A DNA stretch of 31,286 bases from a virus: the IMG/VR virus record IMGVR_UViG_3300023174_000463, positions 1 to 31,286 of that record. One strand, 5' to 3'. The position numbers were made by a program, and so were the translations under genes. This document shows, piece by piece, positions 1 through 9,603 of the stretch (its first letter is position 1; each line of letters begins with the position of its first letter). The notes under the pieces are model-generated. The model was not told the DNA's origin. It did not search any database and saw nothing but the letters and a program-made list of their open reading frames with translations.

Positions 1-2205
1 AAATGTATTATCTGTACGAATATATCTAAAGTCTAAACAATCTGATAACTTAATCTTAGTACCAGATGATGTTGTATATGTTTGAATATTCTCATAAGGA
101 ATATCAATATATGAATCAACACTAAAGAAACCACTATTACCTGAATGTTCAAAATACTTAAATTCAATAGTAATAAATGTATTTGATGTATCATTTAATT
201 GTGGCAATTGACTATTTGATTTAACAGTTAATGTTGAATAATCATAATAATCGTCTCTTTGACCATTATTAAATGTATATGCTTGAGTATAATTTTGCTC
301 TAATTCATCAGTTATTGATGTAATTGAAACAACATCGACTTTATTTAAATTAATTACTGATAGATAATCGCTAAGATTCTTAGTATCATCATAATTAATA
401 GTAAGAGTTGATATTTTTAGACTCTTGGTCTTTGCTTGAGCTGAGCTTAATGTATAATTAAAAGCAATTGATGCTGTAAAAGTTGATTGGCTTGTTACTT
501 TAACGATTGCAGTATTTGGATTAACAATTTCAACCGATACTGGAGTTAATACTTCTCCAATTGCAGGTGTACCAGTAATGCTTTGTGTTACGGCAATATA
601 AAATCTGTCAGCAATGGCATCAGCACTTAAGAAGCCAGTACCAATAAATTCTTCATTTGTTGGTAATGTAAGTGTTGCGACTGAAGTACCAGATGACGTA
701 CCAGTGCCAGGAGCAAAATTTACTCCAGTTAATGTCTTAGATGCTGAAATGACGGTATCAGAACTACCGCCTGGCTTAAAGGTCTTAACAAACTTTTGTG
801 CAACTGGAAATAGCAATGAATCATCAGTTGTTGAGTTTAAAACAAGATTATTATTTAGATTATAATAATCTGCTTTAGCATTAAGAGTATATGTATTATT
901 AGTAACATTAACTGAAATGAAACTCTTGACTTCGCTTAATGAATGGCCAGTATTAACCTTAATATCATAAAGATACATGTTATAGTTAGTACCAACACGC
1001 TTAACATATCGTACTTTTGCAGCACCGATCTTTGTGTTATTATAGCTAGCGCTAGTTAATGATACTGATATTGCTGCTACTGAATGTAAATCAATAACAA
1101 TTGAAGTATTTGGATTGAAGAAACCCGTTAAGTTATTAACTGTAACATATTTTGCATAATCCGCAGCGATTGGAAAGCCACTTACTGTGTTATAATCGCG
1201 GGCCTTATTAACAGAAATATATGTTGTATTAGTTGTTTCAAAGGCATAGCCCTTTACATATGCCTTACCTGATGATACTTGAATAGTAAATTGATCATCA
1301 TTATTGTAAATATTTTTAATTGCTTTAGCAATAAATGGCTTAACAGTATAATCACCTGATTCGTCAAAGGTGCGCTTAGCCATGGCATCTTCGACTTTAT
1401 TATAGTCAGAGTCAACCTTAATATTAATTACATCACCATTTCTAATATTAGCAATGTCAACAAAATTATTAACACTAATATTATCACTGCCTTCAACTGT
1501 TGAGTCATATTCAAATGATTTTAATACAAGTTCAATTGCATAACGGTCAGCGCCTGGTGCAAAATAGTTACTTGAGCCTAACGCAGGATCTAATAAATCT
1601 GGATTATCTTCAGATGTTACAACACTTTCATTGACTAAAAGACCAATACGTGCAGATGGATTTTGAATTAATGTTGGAGAAACTACAATTACTTGTTCCT
1701 CACAATATACAAAATGACCACTTACGTAAATAATACCTTCTTTAATTGTAAAGAAATATGAATTACTAGTAAATGGACTATCTGATGATACTTCTAATTG
1801 AATATTATTACCAGTTACAACAAGTGTTTCGCCTTGTTCAAATGAACCAGTAACAGTAGCAAAATGTAAAACTGGTGCAGTATTATCACCAGTAATTAAC
1901 TTAACAACACCAGTAGCACCTGAAGTTTGACCAGTAACAGTCAAACCTTTAATTGTTGATGCAAGAGTAGATGGCTTTAACTTAAGATATACACCCGGCG
2001 TATATGCTGATTGACATCCATATACAATTGATCCATTTTTAAAAACGTTTGTACCAATTGCTTCAATCTGTGATTGAAGAATTGATTGAATTTGAGTTAA
2101 TTCACGCGCTTGAACAGCATAACCTGGTCGAAATAAGATTTTATAAAACTTATTTTCGCGTGAAAAATCATCGTAATATGGATTGGTGTTGAAGTTAATC
2201 GTCAT
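1..2205 (-). CDS. Virion structural protein, DUF4815-like (3' end beyond window)
   Basis: The reading frame is open from an ATG at 2205 to the window edge, giving 735 codons with no stop, so the C-terminus is missing. The N-terminus (MTINFNTNPYYDDF, then ILFRPGYAVQARELTQIQ) matches the start of the DUF4815-type structural proteins found in T4-like cyanophages and pelagiphages. Thereafter it is a long Ser/Thr/Asn/Val-rich beta-type sequence with no enzyme motif, as expected for a tail or baseplate appendage protein. The upstream sequence has only a weak GAAAGA ribosome site. It is the last gene seen of the leftward virion operon, following the Gly-rich structural gene by 32 bp. The family is recognised by eye; the precise place in the virion is not known. 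Confidence 0.85.
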   Translation of the reverse strand, partial: MTINFNTNPYYDDFSRENKFYKILFRPGYAVQARELTQIQSILQSQIEAIGTNVFKNGSIVYGCQSAYTPGVYLKLKPSTLASTIKGLTVTGQTSGATGVVKLITGDNTAPVLHFATVTGSFEQGETLVVTGNNIQLEVSSDSPFTSNSYFFTIKEGIIYVSGHFVYCEEQVIVVSPTLIQNPSARIGLLVNESVVTSEDNPDLLDPALGSSNYFAPGADRYAIELVLKSFEYDSTVEGSDNISVNNFVDIANIRNGDVINIKVDSDYNKVEDAMAKRTFDESGDYTVKPFIAKAIKNIYNNDDQFTIQVSSGKAYVKGYAFETTNTTYISVNKARDYNTVSGFPIAADYAKYVTVNNLTGFFNPNTSIVIDLHSVAAISVSLTSASYNNTKIGAAKVRYVKRVGTNYNMYLYDIKVNTGHSLSEVKSFISVNVTNNTYTLNAKADYYNLNNNLVLNSTTDDSLLFPVAQKFVKTFKPGGSSDTVISASKTLTGVNFAPGTGTSSGTSVATLTLPTNEEFIGTGFLSADAIADRFYIAVTQSITGTPAIGEVLTPVSVEIVNPNTAIVKVTSQSTFTASIAFNYTLSSAQAKTKSLKISTLTINYDDTKNLSDYLSVINLNKVDVVSITSITDELEQNYTQAYTFNNGQRDDYYDYSTLTVKSNSQLPQLNDTSNTFITIEFKYFEHSGNSGFFSVDSYIDIPYENIQTYTTSSGTKIKLSDCLDFRYIRTDNTF

Positions 2206-2237
2206 ATCTAATCTTTCGTATTTGATGCTATTATTTA

Positions 2238-3836
2238 TTAGAACTGGATAGCAGTTCTCGTGACAATAGTTTCTTCAAGTGATGGAGAAAATGCTTTTCT
2301 ATTATCAATATACAATATATCACCAGAGAATTTATTAAAGTCTGGTGACTCTACATCAATAATTTTAAAACTATATGTATTTTCATTAATTTGCATATTC
2401 AATATTTGATTTACTATACATGGATGATTATCCAATGGCTGTAATAGCATTGTTGAAGTATTAAATGCTATAATCAAATATTTATGACCTGAACTATCAG
2501 TTAAAATCATATCATTTTCATATAGTTCAGGATCAAATTGTGCAGTAATTTTAAAACATGCCGATGCTAAACTAGAAATCAATCTATCAGTTGATACATA
2601 CTTTTGCGGATTACGGATTATACCAAACTGACGATAATCATTATTAACAGTAAAGCCTTTATTTTTTTCAACTGAAATTGAAGTATATGTCATAACTGCA
2701 CTTGCATATAATTCTTTTTCAACATTTTTACCATGACCACCTGGTGGACTAATAATTACTCGCGCTGTTGCACCAGTACCATTTCCAGTTATTTCAACAT
2801 TTGCATAGGTATAATTACTACCATGATTTAGTATATTAATACCTTTAATCTGGCCATTTTGTATAACTGCTGTTGCCGTTGCGCCTTCACCGTCACCAGT
2901 TATAGAAACAGTAGCAGCGCCATAACCAGTACCATTTGATATCATTTTAATAAAATCAATTGATCCATTCACTGCTTGTAATTCAACATTTGATTGAATT
3001 GTATTTAATGTACCAACCGATAAATCTGCTTGTATCTTTGCTGGAACAGTTGGTCGATGTGCTTCATCTGTTACTAGTTCTAAATTGGCAAAACTATATC
3101 CTAAACCAGCATCATTGATAATGACATTAGTTACTTGTCCATTTTCCATGACTGCCGTTAATTTGGCTTTTGTATTTGCTATACCAGTACTTGATGTACC
3201 ATCACCAACAACAACAATATCTGGAACAGTTGTATAACCTGAACCAGGATTAAGAATCTTAATCTTATCAATTGTACCAGAAGTATAAAACTTATCCTTT
3301 AATGCAGTCATAACTGGCATAAAGGCACTAGTTAAAAACTTATTACGTAAAGCACTTGGCACATTAAACATATACTTCCAAATGTACCCATCAGAAGTAT
3401 GAATTAAATCTACGCCTACATCAATTGGTGATACTGTTGATGGTGCATCACCATTGTTTGATATGCATTTGTAAACATTAAACTCGCTATTTAAAACATA
3501 AAATTTAGCATTTTTAATATTTGTTGCACCAGAATATGCTGGATTATCAACCGAATATGAATCATCATACATATCATATACGGTATCTTTAACCCAATCA
3601 ATACGTGGGACAATTAAACATATATCTGATTCAGTAATTTGCTTTAATGAAATCATGTTATTTCTAACTTGATTTTCATATTTCAAATCATCACGAGGAA
3701 CCATTGGTTCATCTTGATTTAACCAAGACAATGTTTGTCCAAGAAATGTGTAATAAGTTGCTCGACGAGATACAATCTCGTCATACATTCCCTGAGCAAT
3801 AGATGCCCGTAATGCTGATGTAATTACTGAACTCAT
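2238..3836 (-). CDS. Virion structural protein with Gly-rich beta repeats
   Basis: This 532-residue protein resembles conserved baseplate/fibre-associated proteins of T4-like cyanophages. The N-terminal part (about 1-165) contains the conserved block ending in HTSDGYIWKYMFNVP. Residues roughly 190-370 hold repeated units of the type GxGY..A.V.ITGxGxGATA..VI.NGQI, a motif often seen in phage fibre and baseplate proteins and also found once in the gp7-like protein upstream. There is no enzyme motif. Its ATG overlaps the stop of the preceding gene by one base (TAATG), so it is translationally coupled to the short fibre-like protein. A structural role is well supported by context and composition; attachment site and partners are inferred only. 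Confidence 0.8.
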   Translation of the reverse strand: MSSVITSALRASIAQGMYDEIVSRRATYYTFLGQTLSWLNQDEPMVPRDDLKYENQVRNNMISLKQITESDICLIVPRIDWVKDTVYDMYDDSYSVDNPAYSGATNIKNAKFYVLNSEFNVYKCISNNGDAPSTVSPIDVGVDLIHTSDGYIWKYMFNVPSALRNKFLTSAFMPVMTALKDKFYTSGTIDKIKILNPGSGYTTVPDIVVVGDGTSSTGIANTKAKLTAVMENGQVTNVIINDAGLGYSFANLELVTDEAHRPTVPAKIQADLSVGTLNTIQSNVELQAVNGSIDFIKMISNGTGYGAATVSITGDGEGATATAVIQNGQIKGINILNHGSNYTYANVEITGNGTGATARVIISPPGGHGKNVEKELYASAVMTYTSISVEKNKGFTVNNDYRQFGIIRNPQKYVSTDRLISSLASACFKITAQFDPELYENDMILTDSSGHKYLIIAFNTSTMLLQPLDNHPCIVNQILNMQINENTYSFKIIDVESPDFNKFSGDILYIDNRKAFSPSLEETIVTRTAIQF

Positions 3837-4279
3837 TAACTAATTGTAACAACCCAAGTAATAGAAATGCTATCAGCAGCTTGCTTATTAATAGTTGGGA
3901 ATACTGTGCGGCAAAGCATTGTGCCGGCAGAAGCAGCATTGAAAATACCAGCTTCAGTTAGAGCACCTGTACCTACACCGGCGCCAAAAGTTGCGGTATA
4001 GGTTACAGTATTATCAGTTGCAGTTGTTGAAGTTAATGCAACAATTGCAGTTTGAGTATTTAAAGCTGTATCAGTAACACCAGCAGCGGTAGTACCTGTG
4101 CCGACAGCCATATGTGACATAACTGCAGATGTGGTTCCAGCCATGCGTGAAGCAATAAAATTCTTACCATTTGTTACAATAAGATTCTTATGCTCAACTG
4201 ATTCTACTAAGGCACCAGTACTATCAAATCGATTAATAGTAAGCATGCCAGTTAATTTAACTTCATTATTAAATGCCAT
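3836..4279 (-). CDS. Short tail-fibre-like structural protein
   Basis: A 147-residue protein starting MAFNNEVKLTGMLTINRFD, rich in Ala, Thr and Gly and lacking membrane segments. The layout (N-terminal beta block, a NLIVTNGKNFIASRM stretch, then GTG/TAxxG repeats and a C-terminal SITWVVTIS strand) is typical of small phage structural proteins placed beside fibre genes in many contractile-tailed phages. The ATG is preceded by AGGAGAAAATA, a strong ribosome site, and by a TATAAATA late box about 25 bp upstream, so it can start its own late transcript. It overlaps the next gene by one base. The fold and exact role are inferred. Confidence 0.7.
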   Translation of the reverse strand: MAFNNEVKLTGMLTINRFDSTGALVESVEHKNLIVTNGKNFIASRMAGTTSAVMSHMAVGTGTTAAGVTDTALNTQTAIVALTSTTATDNTVTYTATFGAGVGTGALTEAGIFNAASAGTMLCRTVFPTINKQAADSISITWVVTIS

Positions 4280-4303
4280 TATTTTCTCCTAATTTATTAA
4301 AAT

Positions 4304-4311
4304 TATTTATA
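4304..4311 (-). promoter_or_regulatory. T4-type late promoter box
   Basis: The minus strand reads TATAAATA, identical to the T4 late -10 consensus, in the 64-bp gap between the gp7-like gene and the short fibre-like gene. It lies 25 bp before the ATG at 4279, leaving room for a short leader with the AGGAG ribosome site. Confidence 0.65.
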
Positions 4312-4343
4312 CTATATTAATGTGTAAACTACTCAAATTAAAG

Positions 4344-6515
4344 TTAAGACACTACAACTGAAATTGATTCTTCACTATCTACAAAATAACCATATTCAGC
4401 ATAATTATCGGCATTATATACATATGATGTTATTGCAAAGGCAATATCAGAATAATTAGCACTATAATTATTTACTAATTTATCATCTAAACTAATGCTA
4501 TCATTTACTGATTTATTAATATTTGGAATACTTGAATCAGTTAAAGAAACAGAATCTTGAACAGATCTATAACTATTTATTGCATTAGTTTCAATAGCAT
4601 TAATAGAATCTTGTATATTCTTAGTATTATTCGACTCATTACTATCTAATGATGTTACAGAATCTTGTAAGTTTAATGCTTTATTTGCTACTGATGAACT
4701 ATCATCTACTAAAGAAATAGTATCTTGTACTAATTTTCCACTTAAAATACTATCAAAATCATCAATTACAATATCATCTTCAATAGATCTATTTGATGTT
4801 ATTCCAATAAATTCTTGTGTTTCACTAAAATAACCATATTCTGCATAATTATCGGCATTATATAGATATATTGTTACATCAACATTATCAGTAAATGTAG
4901 TACTATAATCTTTAATTAATTCATCAGTTGAAGTAATATCATCAGATATTAGTTTATTATTAGTTAATTGATTAACATCATTACTAATAATAGAATCTTG
5001 TTTTGCTGTTTCAACTAATTTATTATTAATATCAGTAATAGGTGCATCATCAACTAATGCTTTTGATACATCAACAATATCAAAATCAGATGTTACAATG
5101 CCATCATCTCTATATTTAGAGATATCCTTAATATTTTCATCAATTGGATGAACTGTATCAATAAATTCAATCAACTGATAATTAATTAGTGACTGAATTG
5201 TAGATGATACATCAATGATATTATTTAATTGATATTCTGCAAATAGTCTTGTACCTGCAGGATGCAAGTAAGATTTAATAATATTCTTATAACTATTTAA
5301 AGATTCATCAATCTTTATTTGATATGCATATGGCTGGTAATAATCCTGATCTTCTATATAAACAGCATCAGAAATAAAACCATCATTATTAAGATAATAA
5401 CCCTGATACTTAGCAATAGGACTGATATTAAATTTAATCAGTGCCATTTTTTGTTCGGCTGGAATATTATCAACCGAAGTATTTGACACATCTAAATCAT
5501 ATGAAATCTCTGTTCTAAATGTTTGTATAATGTCGCCAACATAAGTATTATCGGCATAGTCTTGCTCATAATAATTAGATATATTAATATAGCCTTCATC
5601 AATAAAACCTAAAGTGCTTGTTTTTGACGGTGAAGTTAAAACATTACCATTGTTTTTATTAATACTAATAATACCACCCGGTGCATTAGTATTTGCTGAT
5701 TGAATGTTTGCATAAAAGTCATAAGAATATCCAGTACCAAATTTAATAATTGATATTCTTTTAATACCACCTTGTGCATCTATTTTATCTACTTTAATAG
5801 TAGCATTAATAATGCCCTTGCTAGTATTTGTACTAGCAGTAAGTAATTGACCAACTTTGAAGCTTAAGCCCGGTGTAATTACTTCATATGTACCAAGAGT
5901 AGGAGAAATACTTCCAACAAAGTCATTATATTGAATTGTTGATGTTACAGTAATATTCTTAAGATATTTGTTATTCTCAATGAATACTTCATACAATGAA
6001 TCATTGATTTTCTTAATTTTCTTTACAACAACATAAGTAATTCTATTTTTTTCAGAAATTACTTTAATTGTATTATTTAATAATGTATTAATGTCACCTG
6101 AAGTAGGAACAATGAATAATGAATTATCTTGATTCCATTTACCATCTGATGCTCGTAGTACAGATTTGTATGGATAATAAATTTCAACGTCTTTATTAAA
6201 GAGTAACTTAAATAATAGACGATATGATTCTTCAGAACCTTTTGCTGAATAGATTTCCTTAATCTTTTTAAGGATAAATCTATCATTTTCTGGTGCAGTA
6301 TAAAAGCCATTATAGTTTAATTCATTTTTGAAATGAACTATAAATGCATCAAGAGTTTCGTCAATATCACGATAACTACTTAAGTTTCTAGTATTTGTTT
6401 GCTCTAAAAACTTATAATATGCTTCTATAAAAGAAGTAAGCGCGGGATATTCTTCCTGAATAAACTCAGGAAATTGGTTTGCAACTAATGTTGATAATTT
6501 TACTTTTTGAAGCAT
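4344..6515 (-). CDS. Large baseplate wedge-like structural protein at the gp7 position
   Basis: A 723-residue protein beginning MLQKVKLSTLVANQFPEFIQEEYP, the recognisable start of a conserved T4-like cyanophage/pelagiphage structural protein. The first 120 residues (through IYSAKGSEESYRLLFKLLF) are the conserved part. Residues about 200-330 carry beta motifs including GTGYSYDF. The C-terminal third is low-complexity Asp/Ser/Asn-rich; near residues 616-687 it has four units of exactly 18 residues starting LQDS, IQDS, VQDS and VNDS. Two copies of YNADNYAEYGYF lie 148 residues apart. It follows gp6 by 2 bp, the position of gp7 in T4, so a wedge role is plausible, but homology to T4 gp7 was not seen. 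Confidence 0.75.
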   Translation of the reverse strand: MLQKVKLSTLVANQFPEFIQEEYPALTSFIEAYYKFLEQTNTRNLSSYRDIDETLDAFIVHFKNELNYNGFYTAPENDRFILKKIKEIYSAKGSEESYRLLFKLLFNKDVEIYYPYKSVLRASDGKWNQDNSLFIVPTSGDINTLLNNTIKVISEKNRITYVVVKKIKKINDSLYEVFIENNKYLKNITVTSTIQYNDFVGSISPTLGTYEVITPGLSFKVGQLLTASTNTSKGIINATIKVDKIDAQGGIKRISIIKFGTGYSYDFYANIQSANTNAPGGIISINKNNGNVLTSPSKTSTLGFIDEGYINISNYYEQDYADNTYVGDIIQTFRTEISYDLDVSNTSVDNIPAEQKMALIKFNISPIAKYQGYYLNNDGFISDAVYIEDQDYYQPYAYQIKIDESLNSYKNIIKSYLHPAGTRLFAEYQLNNIIDVSSTIQSLINYQLIEFIDTVHPIDENIKDISKYRDDGIVTSDFDIVDVSKALVDDAPITDINNKLVETAKQDSIISNDVNQLTNNKLISDDITSTDELIKDYSTTFTDNVDVTIYLYNADNYAEYGYFSETQEFIGITSNRSIEDDIVIDDFDSILSGKLVQDTISLVDDSSSVANKALNLQDSVTSLDSNESNNTKNIQDSINAIETNAINSYRSVQDSVSLTDSSIPNINKSVNDSISLDDKLVNNYSANYSDIAFAITSYVYNADNYAEYGYFVDSEESISVVVS

Positions 6516-6517
6516 TA

Positions 6518-8365
6518 TTAAGATCGGCTAGAACTAAAGATATAATTAGTTCCACCACCAGTATTACCCATTGAAATTGTATCCACCAAAACATTAATAT
6601 TAATTAATTCTTCTGGAATAGAAATAATTTGATCTAGCACTGAGGCTACATCATATGATTGAGGTTTAATAATAAATTTCAATTCATCAATATTTGTATT
6701 TGGATCTAGACTATCAATAAACAAATTTTTAATAAGAATTAAGCCAGTTGAATAATCAATGGTACCAATATTTTTATTAACAACTGTTTTTTGTTTACCT
6801 GAATAAGTGTACATTACCACATTACCAATTCCATCATCTTCTAGATAATGTAATTGATCACTATTTGCGGTATAAAAGCCACCTGACTTAATACTTTCTT
6901 CAGCTACGCCAGAATAATAAATTGGATTACCTAAATAAATCTGATAATTGCCATAAATACCATAAACTGGCACAACACTGGTGTGTAAGTTAATTGTTGT
7001 AATATTACTTACAATACTTTGATCACTCTTATCAATTAATGACATTAAATTTGAAATTCTAAAAATAGAATCAAATTTTTGTAAATTATTAGTGTTATAA
7101 TCTTTAATTGTTGTTAAAACTTGTGCTTTAATATCATCACTAGTTTTATTGGTTGACTTTGAATTAAAATATACTGATGAATTTACTTGAATAGTTGTAT
7201 ATTTTGGATCAACAATTTCAGGTGTAATTGAGATAACATTCTTGGCTTTTAGAATGTCTCTCTTAATAGCATTCTTTTCTTCAATAGTAAGAACTAAACT
7301 TTCTTTTGGCTTTATGCATAGAAATACTTTACCATAAACTACTGGCTTATTATTTTCTCCGCCCCAAACATTAATAGAACTTACATTTGGATAATTATTT
7401 AGAATAATGCTCTTATAATCCTCGGTAGTTACACCTCTATTTTGAGTAGAATAAGCACGAGGAGCATTATATCGAATACTTTCAATATCTTCTATTTCAG
7501 AACCGCCAGTTGATGACTTCATTGTAACAACTGAAACAGTTGAATTTGCAATTAAGTTTGATCCTTGATATTGAAAGGATCTTGCATTATTTGCCGCGCC
7601 TTTACTTGTAACTAAATATTCTAGATGTACAATATTACCAGCTTCAATTGCTTTACCTAGTACACCATCGCCAAATGAAATTTCGTATAACTCATTATCG
7701 ATTTCATTTACAAAGTATACGGTACTATCTTTATCTAAATTGATAATAGTATCACTACGCTTAAATATAACATACTTTGAAGACATTGAACTAGCTTGAA
7801 CACTTACCTTAAGTGTTGAAAGATCGACATCTTTATTTGGAACAATATAACGTTGACCTTGTGTAACAGTATACTTAAATGTTAACGGTGTGCCTTCTTT
7901 AATTTCAATATTATTAAATACGTATCTATTATTATTTAAAACTGCTGTATACTCTTGAAGAGTATAAAATGTATATTGAACATTATTTAAATTAACAGTA
8001 AATGGACTATACTTTGGTAATGTAACAGTAATTGGAGGAGATACTGCTTGACTCGATAAATTAACTGTAATATCAACAATTGCTGTTGAACATAGTGCAG
8101 ATTTTGTAATATAACCTAATTGCTTTGATAATGATACAACGCTTGAACGCTTAACAGCTGAATCTAGAAATGATTCATTAATAGCTAAATTTGTATATAA
8201 AGCATTGTAATGAGTATTATATGCCAAAACATCAAGAAGAATAGACATGGTCGACCCTTCAAAATCATAATCTTGAATGGTGTTTTGACCCTTAAGGAAT
8301 TCTTTAAGATTAGCTTTGATTTGATCAAAGTCTAATTCTGCAACTTGTATTTTTTGATTTGCCAT
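6518..8365 (-). CDS. 6: Baseplate wedge protein gp6
   Basis: A 615-residue protein whose N-terminus (LDFDQIKANLKEFLKGQ, then DYDFEGSTMSILLDVLAYNTHYNALYTN) is the hallmark of T4 gp6 and the related baseplate J family. gp6 forms the inner ring of the baseplate, joining the wedges; two copies per wedge in T4. The length is close to T4 gp6 (660). The middle block (SIRYNAPRAYSTQNRGVTTEDYK) is the conserved baseplate-J signature. The gene follows gp25 by 3 bp, the same 25-6 order as T4. Start MANQKI at 8365 is supported by homology though the ribosome site is weak. Identification is firm. Confidence 0.93.
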   Translation of the reverse strand: MANQKIQVAELDFDQIKANLKEFLKGQNTIQDYDFEGSTMSILLDVLAYNTHYNALYTNLAINESFLDSAVKRSSVVSLSKQLGYITKSALCSTAIVDITVNLSSQAVSPPITVTLPKYSPFTVNLNNVQYTFYTLQEYTAVLNNNRYVFNNIEIKEGTPLTFKYTVTQGQRYIVPNKDVDLSTLKVSVQASSMSSKYVIFKRSDTIINLDKDSTVYFVNEIDNELYEISFGDGVLGKAIEAGNIVHLEYLVTSKGAANNARSFQYQGSNLIANSTVSVVTMKSSTGGSEIEDIESIRYNAPRAYSTQNRGVTTEDYKSIILNNYPNVSSINVWGGENNKPVVYGKVFLCIKPKESLVLTIEEKNAIKRDILKAKNVISITPEIVDPKYTTIQVNSSVYFNSKSTNKTSDDIKAQVLTTIKDYNTNNLQKFDSIFRISNLMSLIDKSDQSIVSNITTINLHTSVVPVYGIYGNYQIYLGNPIYYSGVAEESIKSGGFYTANSDQLHYLEDDGIGNVVMYTYSGKQKTVVNKNIGTIDYSTGLILIKNLFIDSLDPNTNIDELKFIIKPQSYDVASVLDQIISIPEELININVLVDTISMGNTGGGTNYIFSSSRS

Positions 8366-8368
8366 GTA

Positions 8369-8761
8369 TTATCTTGTTCTTTTTAGAACAACATCTAGAG
8401 TTATTGGGCGGATGGTGTTAACTATTGAAAATTCAATTCGGACATATACATCATTTGTGTCATAATTATTTCTTACCATGACATCAAGTAATTTAACACG
8501 TGGTTCAAAGTTTTGAATAGTGTCTGTTATTGCCCGTTTCATTAGTGCAGTAAACATCGGGCCAGCTGGTTCAAATAATAAACCTCGAATATTTGAACCA
8601 ATTTCTGAATGAAATGGGCGCTCATAATATGAGGTCATTATTAAATTTCTAACGGCTTGCTTTATTGCTTCTTCATCATATTTAAGCGTAAGATCTCCCG
8701 AAACTGGATGCTTCGAAAAATTATTGTTTAAATCGGAAAAGCTGCGAATATTTTTTGCCAT
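8369..8761 (-). CDS. 25: Baseplate wedge protein gp25 (lysozyme-like)
   Basis: A 130-residue protein of the GPW/gp25 family (T4 gp25 is 132 residues), which together with gp6 and gp53 forms the wedge core and contacts the sheath start. Conserved elements are the AVRNLIMTSYYERPFHSEIG segment (residues about 35-54), the GLLFEP turn, the FEPRV motif near residue 88 and the closing beta strands. It lies between the PAAR gene and gp6, as is usual for this family. No clear ribosome site precedes the ATG; a TATAAATA box sits only 4 bp upstream and is probably too close to act as its promoter. Confidence 0.93.
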   Translation of the reverse strand: MAKNIRSFSDLNNNFSKHPVSGDLTLKYDEEAIKQAVRNLIMTSYYERPFHSEIGSNIRGLLFEPAGPMFTALMKRAITDTIQNFEPRVKLLDVMVRNNYDTNDVYVRIEFSIVNTIRPITLDVVLKRTR

Positions 8762-8773
8762 GTTTTATTTATA

Positions 8774-9055
8774 TTAGTTTACAAAAACATTTGGAGAACC
8801 TTCGGCACAATGATCACCACAGCTTAATTCATCACCAATTCTTGCCGCGGCAAGACCATTAATAAACACATTTGGAGATCCCTGAGCAGTAATTGAATCA
8901 TGTGATCTTCTACCACATTTATGTTTTGGCCAATAATCACTTACTCGATGAGCTGCTATGCCATTAATAAAGACATTTGGCGATCCTTGAACATTTGGTC
9001 TTGGATTAAAACAATGTCCAGCTGATTTATCACCTAATCTAACTGATGCAGGCAT
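8774..9055 (-). CDS. PAAR-repeat tail spike tip protein (gp5.4-like)
   Basis: A 93-residue PAAR protein. PAAR proteins cap the tip of the membrane-piercing spike in contractile tails and type VI secretion systems and bind a metal with His/Cys ligands. Three copies of GSPNVF stand at residues 24, 59 and 86, with the first two extended as GSPNVFING followed by AAxRxxD. Candidate metal ligands are H14, C15, H45, C47, H52, C79, H82 and C83. It is encoded two genes after the gp5 hub/spike and just before gp25, matching a role as gp5 tip cap. The ATG overlaps the previous stop by one base. Confidence 0.92.
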   Translation of the reverse strand: MPASVRLGDKSAGHCFNPRPNVQGSPNVFINGIAAHRVSDYWPKHKCGRRSHDSITAQGSPNVFINGLAAARIGDELSCGDHCAEGSPNVFVN

Positions 9056-9603
9056 TATAATAGCTCCGGATAACTAGTAATTGCATCTTTATATGTTGAT
9101 GCCTTTGTAATGATCTCAATAAGCTTTTGGTTTGAATAACTATCATTATATGTAATTGTTAATGGCCATTGTTCAGTTACAGTAAATAAACCAAGACCAG
9201 CAGCAGGAATAGTTGATGATATGTTTATCTTTGCAGTAACATTAAAATTCAAAATTAAAGATGTTTTGGTTGGAGGTTTATATTGATATAATCCAACAAA
9301 ATCTGGTGGTATATCATCAAGGCTATTTGTTACAGTAAATGATTTATTATAATTGGCATCTTGATTAGCAAATTTTAATACTCGATTAAACATATTTGCA
9401 AATTTGCTTGAAAATGTAAATGAATTGTTACTCCATGTAACATTTAAATCCTTTGGAGCATTATCACATACAACATTAATTATTTGAACTGAAGAGCTTG
9501 TTCCTGCTGCATATAATGCTAAGTCGGCACTACATGTAACTGTTTGTCCAGTTGTGCCTTCAAATTCAGTCAATGACAAATTAGTAGGAGTAAAGATTAT
9601 CAT
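9055..9603 (-). CDS. Unknown structural-operon protein
   Basis: A 182-residue protein that I do not recognise. The composition is that of a beta-rich virion protein (many Thr, Val, Ser, Asn; no membrane segment, no signal peptide, no catalytic motif). Residues 1-40 read like the start of an Ig-like beta sandwich, and the C-terminal 25 residues (IEIITKASTYKDAITSYPE) look helical. It overlaps gp5 upstream by 4 bp (ATGA) and the PAAR gene downstream by 1 bp, so it is made together with the spike. A role as an adaptor or chaperone of the spike is a guess from position only. Confidence 0.75.
   Translation of the reverse strand: MIIFTPTNLSLTEFEGTTGQTVTCSADLALYAAGTSSSVQIINVVCDNAPKDLNVTWSNNSFTFSSKFANMFNRVLKFANQDANYNKSFTVTNSLDDIPPDFVGLYQYKPPTKTSLILNFNVTAKINISSTIPAAGLGLFTVTEQWPLTITYNDSYSNQKLIEIITKASTYKDAITSYPELL

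Noticed and set aside
614-865. Plus-strand ORF of 83 residues
   Set aside because: It lies wholly inside the DUF4815-like gene on the other strand, has no ribosome site and a low-complexity reading mirrored from the structural gene.
2206-2237. AATAAATA before the DUF4815-like gene as a late promoter
   Set aside because: One mismatch to TATAAATA and it overlaps the stop of the upstream gene; AT-rich sequence makes such near matches frequent.
8766-8773. TATAAATA on the minus strand just before gp25
   Set aside because: It ends 4 bases before the gp25 ATG, so the transcript would start at or after the start codon; the gene is already in a coupled operon.
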